Source: Brachionus plicatilis
Lineage: Eukaryota > Rotifera > Eurotatoria > Ploima > Brachionidae
Assembly (NCBI GenBank): GCA_010279815.1
Contig: QEOQ01000640.1
Span: 536,117-600,116 of the forward strand
DNA length: 64,000 nt
Direction of reading: 5' to 3'
A program made the translations under genes and the position numbers. Position 1 is the first letter of the stretch. Every line of letters begins with the position of its first letter. The notes beneath the pieces are model-generated. The model saw nothing but the letters and a program-made list of their open reading frames with translations, did no database searches and was not told the DNA's origin. Below are positions 20,401 through 32,700 of the stretch, in pieces.

Positions 20401-23400
20401 TAATTAATCAAATATCTACAAAACATAATAAATCAAATAAATAAATAATTCAATAAAATTGTTTTTCTCCAACAAGTTTTTATTTAGAATGATTAATTAT
20501 TTGTTAATAAAAATTGTTTGAACAAATTTTTTTTATTCAAACCTAAATTAAATTCATCAAAATAAATCATCTGTTAGTCTTAATTAAATCTAAATTTTTA
20601 GTGAAATATTTTTTAAAATTGAATACTAAAAAAGAAAAATGATAGAAGTGTATCTGATTCAAGAAAAAAAAAAACAATATTTGTAGCAGTTAAATTTTGA
20701 GATGAGCTTATTCAACAAAATCATGTTAAGAATTTCTTTAAAATTTGTTCCTTTTTATCTTAAATTTTTTACAAAGCGATGATTTATCTTCCTTGAAGTC
20801 ATAATTGAGCAAATTTTTAAAAAACGCTAGTTCAAGTGGCGTTTAAATTTAAACCAGATTGAGAAAATTATTCAACAACAACAGCTTTCGGCTACTAAAT
20901 GAGCTTAATATTATTTATCTTAGTGAATAATTTTGATTTTGTTAACTGAGACTATTTTTTTAGATCCTTTGACAAATAAAAAAAAACAAGCTAAACAATA
21001 CAAAACATTTAAACTAAACTATTGACTAAAGGTGCTAGAATATCTATAGCAAAAAAAGCAAATGAACAAAAAGCGTTCCAGGTTAAATTAGTAAAGCTAA
21101 TCTAGAACAAATATTTCAAGGACAATAGGTTGTTATTGAACACATTGGCAAAATATTCATGAGTCCTACCAAATTTGTAGTTGCAGCATTTTCTGTATTA
21201 GAAGCAAGAGCAGCAGATAAATGAAGTGTACTATTACTATTTGCATTTGGTAAACTTATTGCATTATCGGCAAAATTGACTAAATTGGGGCTAATACCTG
21301 GTATAGGTGTTGATGGTTTGTAGTTAAATTTTGCCGGAATAAAATTTACATTTTTCTGATTTGACCGAATGTAGGGTGATTGCCCGATTCGGAACGCCAA
21401 TTGATTAAGGCCTATAAAGGGCTGTTGGATTAGGTTAAGTCCATTAGCGTTTATGGCTGCATTTAGAGCAGCCACTTGTGCATTGTTAGTTATCTTCTGC
21501 TTTTTTAATTGGGCCACAAGGTGCTCAGGTGGGTGAAAGTACTTGCAGGTTTCTCGCGAGCATTTTCCTTTTATGAAGTCAACACAAACGATTACCAGCG
21601 AGTTCTCGGCATCAATGGGGCAATTGGGGGCAGGATGAGCGTGATGACACTCGGATGCTGATTTTAGGCAATTTCCGCTTTGAAAATCTTTGCATATCTG
21701 AACACATTCAAAGCATAATGTTATAGGAAGCAAGCAATATAAGCAATTTTAAATAAAACACAAAACACAATGGATTGGATTTAAAAGAAAAAATAAAACA
21801 ACTAAGTTTAAATATTTTTAAAATAAAAAAAATAAAAATAAAAGGTGCAGATTTATTAAGCCGTGAGCTTTGCTTTATGGGGGCACAAGCTAAAGACTTA
21901 ATTCTAAAACAAAAAAAGCGTTAGAATTTCGCGCTTCTAAAACATCTACAACTAAGAGGAACAAAATTCCGTGTGGGTACAACAGGTAAAAATAGATACA
22001 AAACATGCATTAATTGATCTAAAAAAATTTTTTTTTTTCAAACCTTATAATGTCTTAATTGCGACTGCTACCTTGACAATTCTTTTTTGAAAAAATACAA
22101 AACCGTACTTACCATTAAGCGGTCAGTTCTTTGTTGCGGAGCAAGCAGACCATTGGCGGTAGCCGCTGCTGCTCCGGGCGACAAATTCGAGCCTGGTCCA
22201 ACTTGATGCATAAGTGCAGATTGATCGAAAAATGCACCTTGCTGTCCTAAATTGATGTGTTGACCAGCAATCATCGGCAAAATGGTTGGCTGCCCATTTG
22301 GATTTAGCTGAAGTGTTGAATAAGCCTTTAATTTTTAATAAAGTAAAATTTTTCTTGTGAAAATATTTTTTTACCAATCCAGAATTGGCCAAGGTTGGTA
22401 TTAAATTTGCCCCGGCTGGATTGCCGTGTAATTGACCAGTAGCACTCTGATATGTTGCATACTGGGCCAATTGTGGATTTGCGGCCAGCACAGACGGGTT
22501 CACCGCTGGATTCAATGGCTGCTGATTGTGCTGTTGCATCATTGCCAAAGCAACTTGTCTCAAGACTAAATTGTTTTTACCGTTTTGTAATAATTGATCT
22601 TTTAAATGTTGAGGTGGATGCAGGTATTTACAAGGTGGCTCTTTTCGTGTACATTTACCCTAAACAAAAATTGAAATAAAAATTAAAATATACTAGCTAG
22701 TGGTACGAACAAAATTTTAGCTCTAAAAAAATTTTAATGAAACTTGAACAAAGAAATTTATGTTTTATTTTTTGTTGAGATAAGATAAGAAGGTTTTTGT
22801 TCAAGTGACGAGAACAAGTGATAAGATAACGTGCTATGAAATCTAAGTTTCTAAGAAAAAATTGTCAACTGCAATATATTTTATGTATATTTTAAAATAT
22901 ATTGCTTTATTGTCCCAATAGTTGGCTTAATAGGTAGAAAATTTATTTATTTTATAAACGAAAACAATCTCAAAATTTTGGAACGCTCGCTAAAATAAAA
23001 ATAAATTAAAAATTGTTATTTTAAATAAAATAAATAACAATTTTTCTCGAAAATATTTGGCCAAGTATACCTGAAATGATTTTTTTCAGTGCAGTGCATA
23101 AATTACCAAGCTTCAGTGAAGCATGACACTGTTTGGTAATGTAAAGTAGCACCAGGCACAAATTTCAATTCATAAATTATGAAACTTTAAATTTTAAAAT
23201 CCATGAGAGCACATTTATCTTTTTTAGATGTCTTGGCACTGTAAATAGACTAAATATTTTTTATCTTAACATTGAACTAAATTTTGAAATTGGTCATGTG
23301 AAACTATTGATATTAACCAAACGATAAAATTTAGTTCAAGTTTAATTATTTTTCAATTTATCCACATTGATTTCTAATTAATTTCTAAAAAGAATAGATC

Positions 23401-26400
23401 ATTAAGATAACTACAGCTTTGGTTGTCCTCTTTTTCGTCCATAAATTTCATTGTATCAAAGCCTTTTAAGCATTTTGCATTCTAGAACATATTTTTTTTC
23501 AAAAGCTATCTTTAATTTTAAAAAGCTTTAAGTGATCAAACTAAGCCAGCTTATAATTAGTACAAAATTTGTTCAAATGGACGTAAATTTTAAGCGTAAA
23601 CGCAACTTTCTCATGAAAAAAAGGTGCTTTTTTGTAATGCCTTATTCACAATAGCAACAAAATCATTAGCTTTTGACTAAATTTACTCACTTAATCATCG
23701 TTTATTTAAAAGAAAGCTTAAATAAGCGCTTTATGAGTTTTTTTTTATTTAAAAAAAAACGATAAGATTTAGTGTTGCTAAACGAATCAAAATCGACTGA
23801 AAATTTAAGATCTTTTTTTTTTTTAAATAAATTAAAGTTTGAAAACTTTTAGAATTTTTTTTTCTAAATAAAAATTACGCATTGAAAAAACTTTCAAAAA
23901 TCAAATCTACGATGACGATGATGAATAGGATTCTTGAAACTTGTAATTATTTCAATCATTTGGTCAGATAGAATTTTTACTTAAAAAAAAATGGTGCTGT
24001 TTTCGAGTAATATAAATTAAGGATGAAAAAAAATCTCATAAACAATTTTGTAACAAAGCGCAGTATGGTTTTTATTACTCAAAACAATATCTTTAATTTA
24101 TTTTTTAAATCAACAAAATCAAAAATGAAATTAAATTTTTTCAAGTTTTTTTTTTGTCTTATAGGGACCTGAAAAGATGCTATCCCATATGTTTTATTAT
24201 GCTGCAATTTTATTTTCTATTTAAAGGAAATGTTTTTGTTTAATTTTTTTTAGAAAATTTTGAAATTTTGATTTCATAATTTCATGTCTGTAATGTCTCT
24301 ATAAATTATTTTTTCTTAATCAATTGTACCTGTATATGTAATTTCTCATCTCTTCTTGGTTTTTTTACTATTGGACCATTATTTAATTTATTTTTTATTT
24401 ATTTCTTATTAATAACAAATTTTTTGAATTACTATAAATCTACTTAAGTCATCAATCTGTATAATTTCTCGTATTCGTCTTGTACCTCAGTTTCGTCTCT
24501 GTAACTTTCATTGTAGTTTCTTAATTTATCTCTCGATTTTTGCGCGATTAGCTACCATAGATGGCTTCCGAGTAGGCCATCTCCGCAAGTTTGCTTGCTG
24601 TAGATTTTTATTATTATTATTATTATATTTTTAAATTATTAATAATAATAATTTTTATAAGCTACAGCAAGACTAGCTATGGTAGCTCCTTGTACATAAC
24701 ACATAGAAAAGTACTGAAAAAAGAAATCCTGTTTAAATTTTTAGGTCTAAGAGTTAAGATTCTCGATCGAAAAAGCTGTAAGAGAAAAATTTTATAAATA
24801 AATGGTATATTTTTAAATTATAAAAACTTTCCTTTGAGCATAGCTTTAAGACTAATTTGATCAAATAAAAATAAATTTAAAAAATTATAAAATCAAAAAA
24901 AATAACTTAAAATGGCTAAAAATTTAGATCCCTTTAAAAAAAAAAATCACCGATTATGGCAAGAAATAAATTTAATTTGAAAATTAAAAATGACACAATT
25001 ATGTGATCAAATTTTTTAAAAACATTTTAAAAGTTCACTTAATTTATTCAATTTTTAAAACTTTTGAACTTGATGATTAAGATAATTCTTTTATCTAAAA
25101 TTTTTCAAAAAAATTTTAAAAGAATGTTCAGTAAAAATATTTAGAAAGAATTCAAGCTAAGCAAAAATGGTAATTTTTTAACATCGGCTTATTTTTTCGA
25201 TGGACTTTTTAAATTGAACCCTTTGTTTTTGAAGAAGACAATATATTATATTGTTGAAAAATATTATTGAAAAATGTGAAATTATAAATATTGAAAATAA
25301 GAATCCTAAAATTTAAATTTTTTCATTGAGGAATTGTTATTTGAATCCTTTAAGAATCTTAAAAAGACTAAAATGACTTGATTTAACAGCATTGAATCCA
25401 AGAAAAAAAAGGTGATTTAATTCAAGCCTACAAGTCGCTCAATAAACAGGATCAAGAAAAAAAATGGGTTCAGCTAAAGAAAATGACTACCAGTAGCTGT
25501 TCAGCTAGACTTAACTTTTTCACAAACAATAAAGTAAACGATTGGAATCAACTCACAAATTATTGCATCAGTCAAATGACATTTTTAAAGCTCTTCTTTA
25601 AAAAGAGCAAATTTTTGCTAAAAGGTAAGATTAAACCGGACTAAATGTTAGAGCAATATGTACTCAAAACTAATGTTTAATTATATTGTTTTTCTTATAA
25701 TTTCAAAAATATATAATTTGGTCAATCTTTCAGCTGATTTTCTTAAAGAAAATTTTTCCTCAGATTATTTTTTATTGAAAAATGTAAATTAATTAATATT
25801 TATGAGGATCTAATGCTTAAATATTTAATTAATTTTAAAATTTTTGAGAATTTAATATTGTTATTAAATAATTAACTTCACTTGAATATTAAAAAATAAT
25901 AAACAGTCTGATTTAATTCATAAATTATCAGTATTGAAAAAATAATCTTTTGAAAATTTTCAATCGATTGATTTAGGATATTTTTTAAATTAATTAACAA
26001 CACTAATTTGGCGACTGAAAATTTTCTGAATAGGCCAAAAATTTGGGAACAAGAAGATTAAAAATCTAGGAGTTGATGAAAATTTTCAAAACAATACCTT
26101 TAACGAATCATAGCAAGCAATAACCTTTCCATTAACAATTTCTACATGAGGTGGCGGATGGGCAAATTTGCAGTCAGTGTCAGTTCTGTTGCATTTATTG
26201 CGCTGAAATTCCCTGCAAACTTCTAGAGTAAGCCATCGAGTATCCTTGTAATTTGGATTAAAAGCATGGATGTGCTGGGTCGGAGCATAAGCGACCGGCT
26301 GCTGAGGGTGATGATAAAAGTGAGGCTGAGTCGAAAAGTGAATAGATGCGTTTGAATTGGCCGTATTTGGCGTGTTAGTGGTCGATGGTGACGAAGTCAT

Positions 26401-26781
26401 AGATGACATAGGTGATACGTTTAGCGGAGTTGTCGAATTGTTGCTCGGATATTGGAAATATTGTAAGCCAGCAAGCGGTACTTGATGCACCTGTTGTTGC
26501 GGTAATTGATGTGTCATTTGATTTGTGATAAGCTCAGCTTTTCCAGAAGATGTAGAGCTTGTGGGTGAAGATGATGTCGCTGATGGAGAGCTACTCAAAC
26601 CTACTGAGTTAGCTTTAGATCTCTCATGTATGCTTGAACCTTCCTCAATGCCACTGTTGGTCTCGTTGCTATTACTGTTTATCTCAATGTTTTCCGAGGA
26701 TTTAGAATTTTTTAGATTCAAGTTAGATATTAAATTAGACTGTACAATCACTGCTGCCAACGGTGTTACAGCATTTGACAT
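17481..26781 (-). CDS. mbl: Muscleblind (MBNL) CCCH zinc-finger splicing regulator
   Basis: Nine coding exons: 26098-26781, 22375-22659, 22113-22325, 21170-21697, 18673-18828, 18595-18618, 18133-18246, 17574-17790 and 17481-17515. They sum to 752 codons with the stop (751 aa). Muscleblind binds YGCY-type RNA and controls alternative splicing, mainly in muscle and neurons. Four CCCH fingers sit in two pairs: C189/C197/C204/H208, C223/C231/C238/H242, C396/C404/C411/H415 and C432/C440/C445/H449. Spacing is 7-6-3, 7-6-3, 7-6-3 and 7-4-3. [36 protein letters not shown] and [20 protein letters not shown] are hallmark strings. The finger 2 spacing is that of Drosophila muscleblind. A long Ser/Thr/Asn/Gln-rich leader (about 180 aa) precedes finger 1, which is unusual. 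Exon 18133-18246 carries GKKRTHD, like the MBNL nuclear-localisation segment. A TTTTTTTAG acceptor 8 nt before the ATG implies a spliced 5' leader. Confidence 0.93.
17554..17573 (-). other. mbl: Alternative muscleblind C-terminus by intron retention
   Basis: Exon 8 can end at the donor CCAT/GTAAATTTT (after 17574) and join 17515, giving the C-terminus [11 protein letters not shown]. Unspliced, it reads CKFYQT and stops at TAG 17554-17556. The downstream piece 17481-17515 is strikingly GC-rich for this region and preceded by TTTTTTTTATTCAAG, so splicing is probably the normal case. A donor-like ATG/GTAAGA at about 17459-17464 suggests a further intron in the 3' UTR. Confidence 0.55.
18595..18618 (-). 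other. mbl: 24-nt muscleblind microexon
   Basis: Bounded by TTGTTTCTAAAG on the acceptor side and AAG/GTATAT on the donor side, in phase 0 on both sides, encoding AQSSDVNK. The upstream intron is 54 nt. It can be included or skipped without frame change, so it is a natural cassette exon. Confidence 0.7.
19199..19992 (+). repeat. Dispersed repeat, copy 2, split by a 500-bp insertion
   Basis: 19199-19440 matches 14491-14735 and 19941-19992 matches 14732-14782, so about 500 bp (19441-19940) was inserted into this copy. Sequences at the two junctions resemble each other (AAAAAGGAC and AAAAAGGAG), possibly a target-site duplication. The inserted DNA has no recognisable coding content. Confidence 0.55.
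21116..21169 (-). other. mbl: Alternative 3' extension of muscleblind exon 4 (stop at 21116)
   Basis: If the donor GTAGGACTC after 21170 is not used, translation runs 17 more residues ([16 protein letters not shown] with its preceding Val) to TGA at 21116-21118. That gives a short isoform that keeps all four zinc fingers but lacks the nuclear-localisation segment and C-terminus. Splicing at this donor joins in phase 0 to 18828. Confidence 0.5.
22660..26097 (-). other. Large muscleblind intron 1 (between zinc fingers 1 and 2)
   Basis: A 3.4-kb intron splitting zinc finger 2 after DSLK, the junction position I recall in other muscleblind genes. It contains a 136-bp foldback at 24551-24686 and a pyrimidine-rich stretch (about 24300-24540). 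No exon seen. Confidence 0.6.
24551..24686. mobile_element. 136-bp foldback with (TTA)n centre
   Basis: GCTACCATAGATGGC at the left pairs with the reverse complement of the right end (GCTACCATAGCTAGT). GCTTGCTGTAG pairs with CTACAGCAAG, and ATTATTATTATTATTA pairs with TAATAATAATAA across the centre. Probably a small MITE. Confidence 0.55.
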
Positions 26782-29700
26782 GTTTTAATCTAAAAAAATT
26801 TTAAATTATTTACCAAACCAAATAAGTCATTAGAAAATAATAAATTATTTATTCTCGAATTAATTGTCTTAAAAATTTATATTAATAATAAAGTGAGGCA
26901 CGCAACTCTTGAGAGCTTCCAAAACAAATTTATTTTTTTTAATCCTGATGATTTTAATTCTTCGATTTTAAATAAAACAGAAATTTTTTTCGTTTTATTT
27001 TTTTAGTGTCCTCTGTTTCGATTTTTTATAAATTAATTTTTCTTCTACTGACAACGTGATTTTATTCATAATATATTCCAGTGATCGATTCATTCAAGGC
27101 TCAGGTTAGCAGTAGTTTCTTGATGGATTAATAATTTAAAACAGTTGTGAGCTTTTATAAAAAATTCATCATTTTAGTCTTAAAATTTTGAAACAAAACA
27201 ACAAAAAAAATTATATATCCAATAAGAAATTCATTTAAAAATTGTTTTAGATTAAAATAGTCAGATTTTGATTAAGATGTTTGAACCAGCAAAAAAAATA
27301 TTGTGGCATTCTATTTTTAACTAAGAAAAAAAGTGAGCCTAAGCTTCAAATGCCACTTTTTTACTCAATTCATAATAATAATAATCTAATATAAAATATG
27401 AATTTTTTTTTTTATTTCAAAGTGATAGAAAGTGATATCTATGTATCCTCATTTTGAAATATGATATATTAAAGCAACACCTTGCTGGAACAGAGAGCTA
27501 TTTTCGAAAAAAAATTAGCATTTTTCGTAGCATACTGTTGCCATTATTTTGAAGAATTTCAAAGATGAATTGAAAAAAAATTGATATTGAATTAATTCAT
27601 TTTTTAAATAAATATAGAATTGAAATTGATTAATAATTGTCGCTATAATTAATTTTAATTATTCGCTACATTTCCCAAATTTCAAGCTATAATACCTCTT
27701 CCTTGAGCTTACGCTTGTTTGAAAAAAAATAAATATTTAATCAGTTATGATATTTAAAAACCTTAGGTCTTAACGCTTGATAAAAAACTTTGATTTTTTA
27801 ATTTTTTCTTCATTTAATCGATAATCTTACCTAAATTAATATTTTATTAAATTTTTAGAATTTTGTTTAAAAGCCTTTCGAATAAATTTGACTAATTAAG
27901 TATTATGTTTAAAATAGCAAGACGTGATTTATATCATTTTATTATTTAAATTTAAAAATGAAAAAATCAATTTATACCCAAATTTTAATAAAAGCTTTTC
28001 TTTCACTTCCTGTTTTAAATCATCCAGGAAGCCTTATTAGATTGTTATTTATCCATTAGTTTTCTAACTTTTTTTCCTTCTTCATAATCTAATTTTTATA
28101 AGATACAAGAGCTAAATTTAAAATTTTGAACCTTGTTTATAGACTGATAACTAATTGAACGCAATAATGGATCAAGATTAATAATGCAGTAAAAAGCTAC
28201 TAGTCGATTTCTGTGAAGTGATTAAATTTTTTTCTATTTTAGAATATTTGGCCAAATCACTGGGACAAAACGTATTATTAAATATGCAAAACAAGATACA
28301 ACTAGGTAACTGAAATATTTGGATTTTAAATTAGTTTTTTGTTAAAATTCAAAAAAAATATTTATTCAACATATTTAAAAAAACATAAAGAAAATATGAT
28401 GTTTGACTGAGCCAATTCAGAATTCGAAAATATTTAATTTTTTTTCTGAAAAAAAACTTAATCTCTTTTTCAATAATACTCATTCAAAAGTGTCTAGAAT
28501 TAATTCTTTTTTAATTTTTATTTCGATTAAATATCAAAAAAAGAAATCACAGAATGAGCTCGCAATCGACTGAAACTGATATGTTTGAGCTTGACAAATC
28601 ACCTGAACTAGTCCAATATGTTTAATCAATGAATAAATAGAATTTAGCCACCGAAATTAGACTGAGTGTCTTAAATTTTTTTTGAAATACTATACATTTA
28701 AAAATCCACTTGGCTAAGAGACCAGGAATGACGAAAATCTACAAATAAAACATATTATGGATTTCCTTCAAACTAAGCTTTTTTCTCTTAATTTCATGAT
28801 CGAAAATCAAAATGTTTTCAAGTAGACTTAAACCCTTCCTTCAGTTATTGATTTGAATCGAAATTTGATTTTAAATACAGGGACTAGAACTAAATAGAAC
28901 ATTTAATGAGAACCAAATATTATCTCCGAAATAAGGTTTTTTTTGCTATTGATTTCAAGCTTCCTACCTTGAAAATTTCTAATTATTAGTAAATTTTAAA
29001 ATATAGGCCTAAAATTGCAGGAAATTGGAATGATTTAAAATATATTGGTTATGGAGCGTAATAAAAATCTTCTCGAAATAATGATGGTTCTGATTTCTCT
29101 CTTTATTTTTAAAATAAATTATTAGACACAAGAAAATTTCTGATGAAGATATTTTTCAAACAAAAATATGCAGCTATTATATCGATTTTAAAATCACGAA
29201 AATACCTGCCAAGTTCATTTGACACAAATTTAATTTTAAATGAAAAAGAATTCAAAAAAAAATTCAATATTTATCTTAATTTCAAACATTTCAGCAGCTC
29301 ATTTTTTTTAAATTAAATAAATTATAATTAATCGTTACAAAAAATTAATTTAATCAAAATAATTCTCTATTAATGAAAATGCATAATAGAAAATAAAAAG
29401 CAGCTTTTAAGCTGAAAATTTATACTCATTCTAAATTTTGATTTAGACTTGTTTGATACCTGAAAATCAAAAAAAATTTCTCCCCCCAATGACAGCCTAA
29501 GTATGTCTTAGAAAAAAAAAAAAAAAAACTACCTAAAGTTTTTGGAATATCAAATTATCTTTTTGTTGAGACAAATTTTAATAATCTGGCTGTGTTTTGA
29601 ATTAATTCTAAGTAAAAATCAAATATTCGACGCTTTAGAGTAAAAATAACTTTGTTACTGAGGCACATTTGATCGTTATCTTTTTGCTAGTTCAGAAAAA

Positions 29701-32700
29701 GCTTTTTTTCTATTCAAAATCACTAAAAAAACAATCTACTGCAATCAGTATGGTGCAATGATCGGTTGGTTTCAAGAATAAAAATAAATAAAAAGTAGGA
29801 TAGAGTTATCTTAATATTCGAATCCTTACAGGACCCTAATTAACTTTGTTGTTTAGAAGAAAAATTTGGTTGAGTAAAAATTTGCTCTAGGTTACATTGT
29901 GAATAGAATGGAAAAAATCTCTAAGCAAAATTTCTGATAATGAGTATAATAAAAACTAAAATTAAATGTTATGGACAAAATGTCAAGCTTGTTAGTTGAG
30001 CTCTTGTTTTATTGTCCCAGAAATTGTGACGTACAATTTAGTACAAACCTGATCAGATGCTATTGTTTTTTAAATAAAAAAAGAAAAAACTTTATCTGAA
30101 ATTTGAAAGTAATAATTTTGAAATTCATTTTTAAAAATTCTATTTACTTAATTTTTAAGTTTTCGTCGTTTTATTAAAATCTTTTTATATTGTTTCTGGC
30201 AAATTTTTTCTAAAACTAAAAAATAAAGTTAAATATTTGAATTGATTTAAACTTTTCGTTTTCTTCAAAATTTCAAAGACCTTTTTCTCGATTGCCTTGG
30301 ATAAATTCAAACTAAGTACAAAATTAAATTTTCTAGATTGTTGATTCAATTTAAATCCTCAAATTAAATATGGTATTAGCGATTTAGTAAACTATCATGC
30401 CCGCAGTTTTTACCTATGCTAATAAACAGTATGAAACTCCGACGATAAACTAAAACTACATTAATTCTCTCTCTTGAATTTAAATTCGTGATGATTCCGC
30501 TTGATAAAACCTGATACAACAGATACTTGAATTTAGACTTCTAACTAAATTTTCCAGTTTCTCGACTTTAAATTTCCGATCTATATCAAAAATATTCTAT
30601 TGCATTACGTGTCCTGTTTAGACTAAAGCTATTTTTTATTTTTTGAGTAATTATTTTCACAGTTGTTACCAAAAAAAATAAAGATTTAAATTTTTTTTCC
30701 CTAAAGTAACAAATAGATCTTGTAATAGGTTTTAAACAAGTTGAAAATTTATCGGAAAAATTGAAATATTTAATCTAAAATTTTTAAATGAATTCAATCA
30801 ATTGAATGCATTGATAGTTCGATTGATAATTTGAAAATAAAAACTCTTCCATCGGCTAAATATACACAATAAACAGTTTGCTTTATTGAGCTCATTTTTG
30901 CCTCATTTTTGATTAATTTTTTCGATTTATAAATTCTGTTAATGCTCTATTGAATATTTCTATATTATTTGTTAAGATATATTTAATTAGTGAAACCTTG
31001 GTTTATTTGATTTTTTAATCAAGTCCAGTTAGCTTTTAGCAGTGTAGCCTACTTGTTGATTAATTTAAAAATAATGATTGCTGCAAAAGGTGCTAGCTTC
31101 TAATTCGAAATATCTAACAAAACCGACTTGAATCTCAGAAATAACAAATAACGCCCAAATATGATTAATTTTTTTTATTATTTTAATCTTTATTATTTCT
31201 AAATTAATTTCTAAAAAAAAACTAAATTAAGATATTGTACGGTTCACTTTGGATTATTTTTTTGTTTAATGAAAGTAGCAAAAATAGAAAAACAAAATTG
31301 GTAAAGTTGATTTTTGCTAAGCTTATGTTTATCAAATATCAAATTGTATTCATCGAAACACGAAAGTAAATGGAATCAGTGATTCTATTTTCTTTTTATT
31401 GTTAAAATAAAAATTCGTATCATTATCTGTGTTATTTCTACTATTAGATTTCAAATTATAATCTTTCATTTTTCATTCTCTTTAAATAAATAAAATTAAG
31501 TAAATTGAAAGTTTTATAAACTCGCTTATCAAAATCTTATTTTAAAAACAGATAAATTTCAAGTTGTTCCAGCAAAAAAGTTCTCTTACGAGCACCCGGG
31601 AGAAAAAAATTCACTTTATTTCAATTAGATCATTGATTTTATCTTAATCAATCCAGATGTTCTGCTATGTTATGCCTTAAAAAAATTCACTTGCAATTAA
31701 CTACATTGACATTTAAACTGTTTTGCTGCCATTAACAAAATAACTTAAATTTTTTTTCCAATCTTTGCTATTTATCTTTTTTGCCACATATTTTTATCCC
31801 ACCTTCAGAATAATTTGTTATCTCAACATTTGATTTCAAAATGATAAGTTAGACGCTTAAAGTTTTCATATGGCTAATTGTCTTTTACTTACTCATCTCA
31901 AATGCCATTATCCAAAAATGCTCTATTTAGTTCACGTGACTTAGTTTATACAAAAACCTGAGCTCATTCCCATTTAATTAATTAAATTCCTCTTACGTAT
32001 GCCATTTAAATAACAATAATCGTATTTATTCATGTTAAAAAACCAAAATAGAGATCAAATTTAAAATTTTATTTCATAAATTTTGTATGAATAAGTTAAA
32101 AATTGAGTTGTCATTGGTAACATGTAATTGTGGTAGATATTATTACCAAGATTAGATAAGAAACGATTTTGGAAAAAGCAAAAAAAAAGTGCCTCATTTG
32201 ACATAATTCTAAAAAAATGTTACTATTTTTAAGTTGGTTAAATTACGTCATTTAGACTCAGAAAAGTAAACAAATATTTATCAGAATTTTCTTAAATAAA
32301 AAAGGAGAAAGCAAACAATGGATAAGTCAGAATCGGAGTTAAATTGGTTGGAAACTCTGCTTCGATCGAGTATGTAGCTTTTCTAAGCTATCACAACACG
32401 AAAATAGTCCAGGGAATAAAAAATGATACAAAATGGATTTGATGGCTCAAGTCTTCGCTTAAGTACAATTTAACCAAAGTAAAATATCTTAGATAAATAA
32501 ATAAATAAATTTTCGTTTTATATCATAATCCTTTTCAATCTTGTTTCTTTAATCATTAAGTTTAATCTTCAAATAGGGAATATTTCAAAAACTCTTAATT
32601 ATGTATAAATTTTTCTAGTATCACCTAGTTCTCGGTCTATTTGAGAGATTACTTATCTACCTTAAATATATACAATATACTTTGTATTATGAAGACAATT

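Larger units (their letters stand above)
18829..21169 (-). other. Muscleblind intron with repeat insertions
   Basis: A 2.3-kb intron (or 3' flank of the short isoform). It holds a 12-bp tandem repeat (AAAAATTTAAAT, about four copies, 19108-19160) and the split second copy of the dispersed repeat (19199-19440 and 19941-19992). No additional exon recognised. Confidence 0.6.

Noticed and set aside
22375..22659. Muscleblind zinc finger 2 with six residues between its second and third cysteines, at first sight an insertion
   Set aside because: The same spacing (C-x6-C with ..PPCKY..) is found in Drosophila muscleblind as I recall it, so it is a protostome feature and not an anomaly.
26525..26788. 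87-codon open frame on the plus strand
   Set aside because: Antisense of the Ser-rich leader of muscleblind; no independent support.
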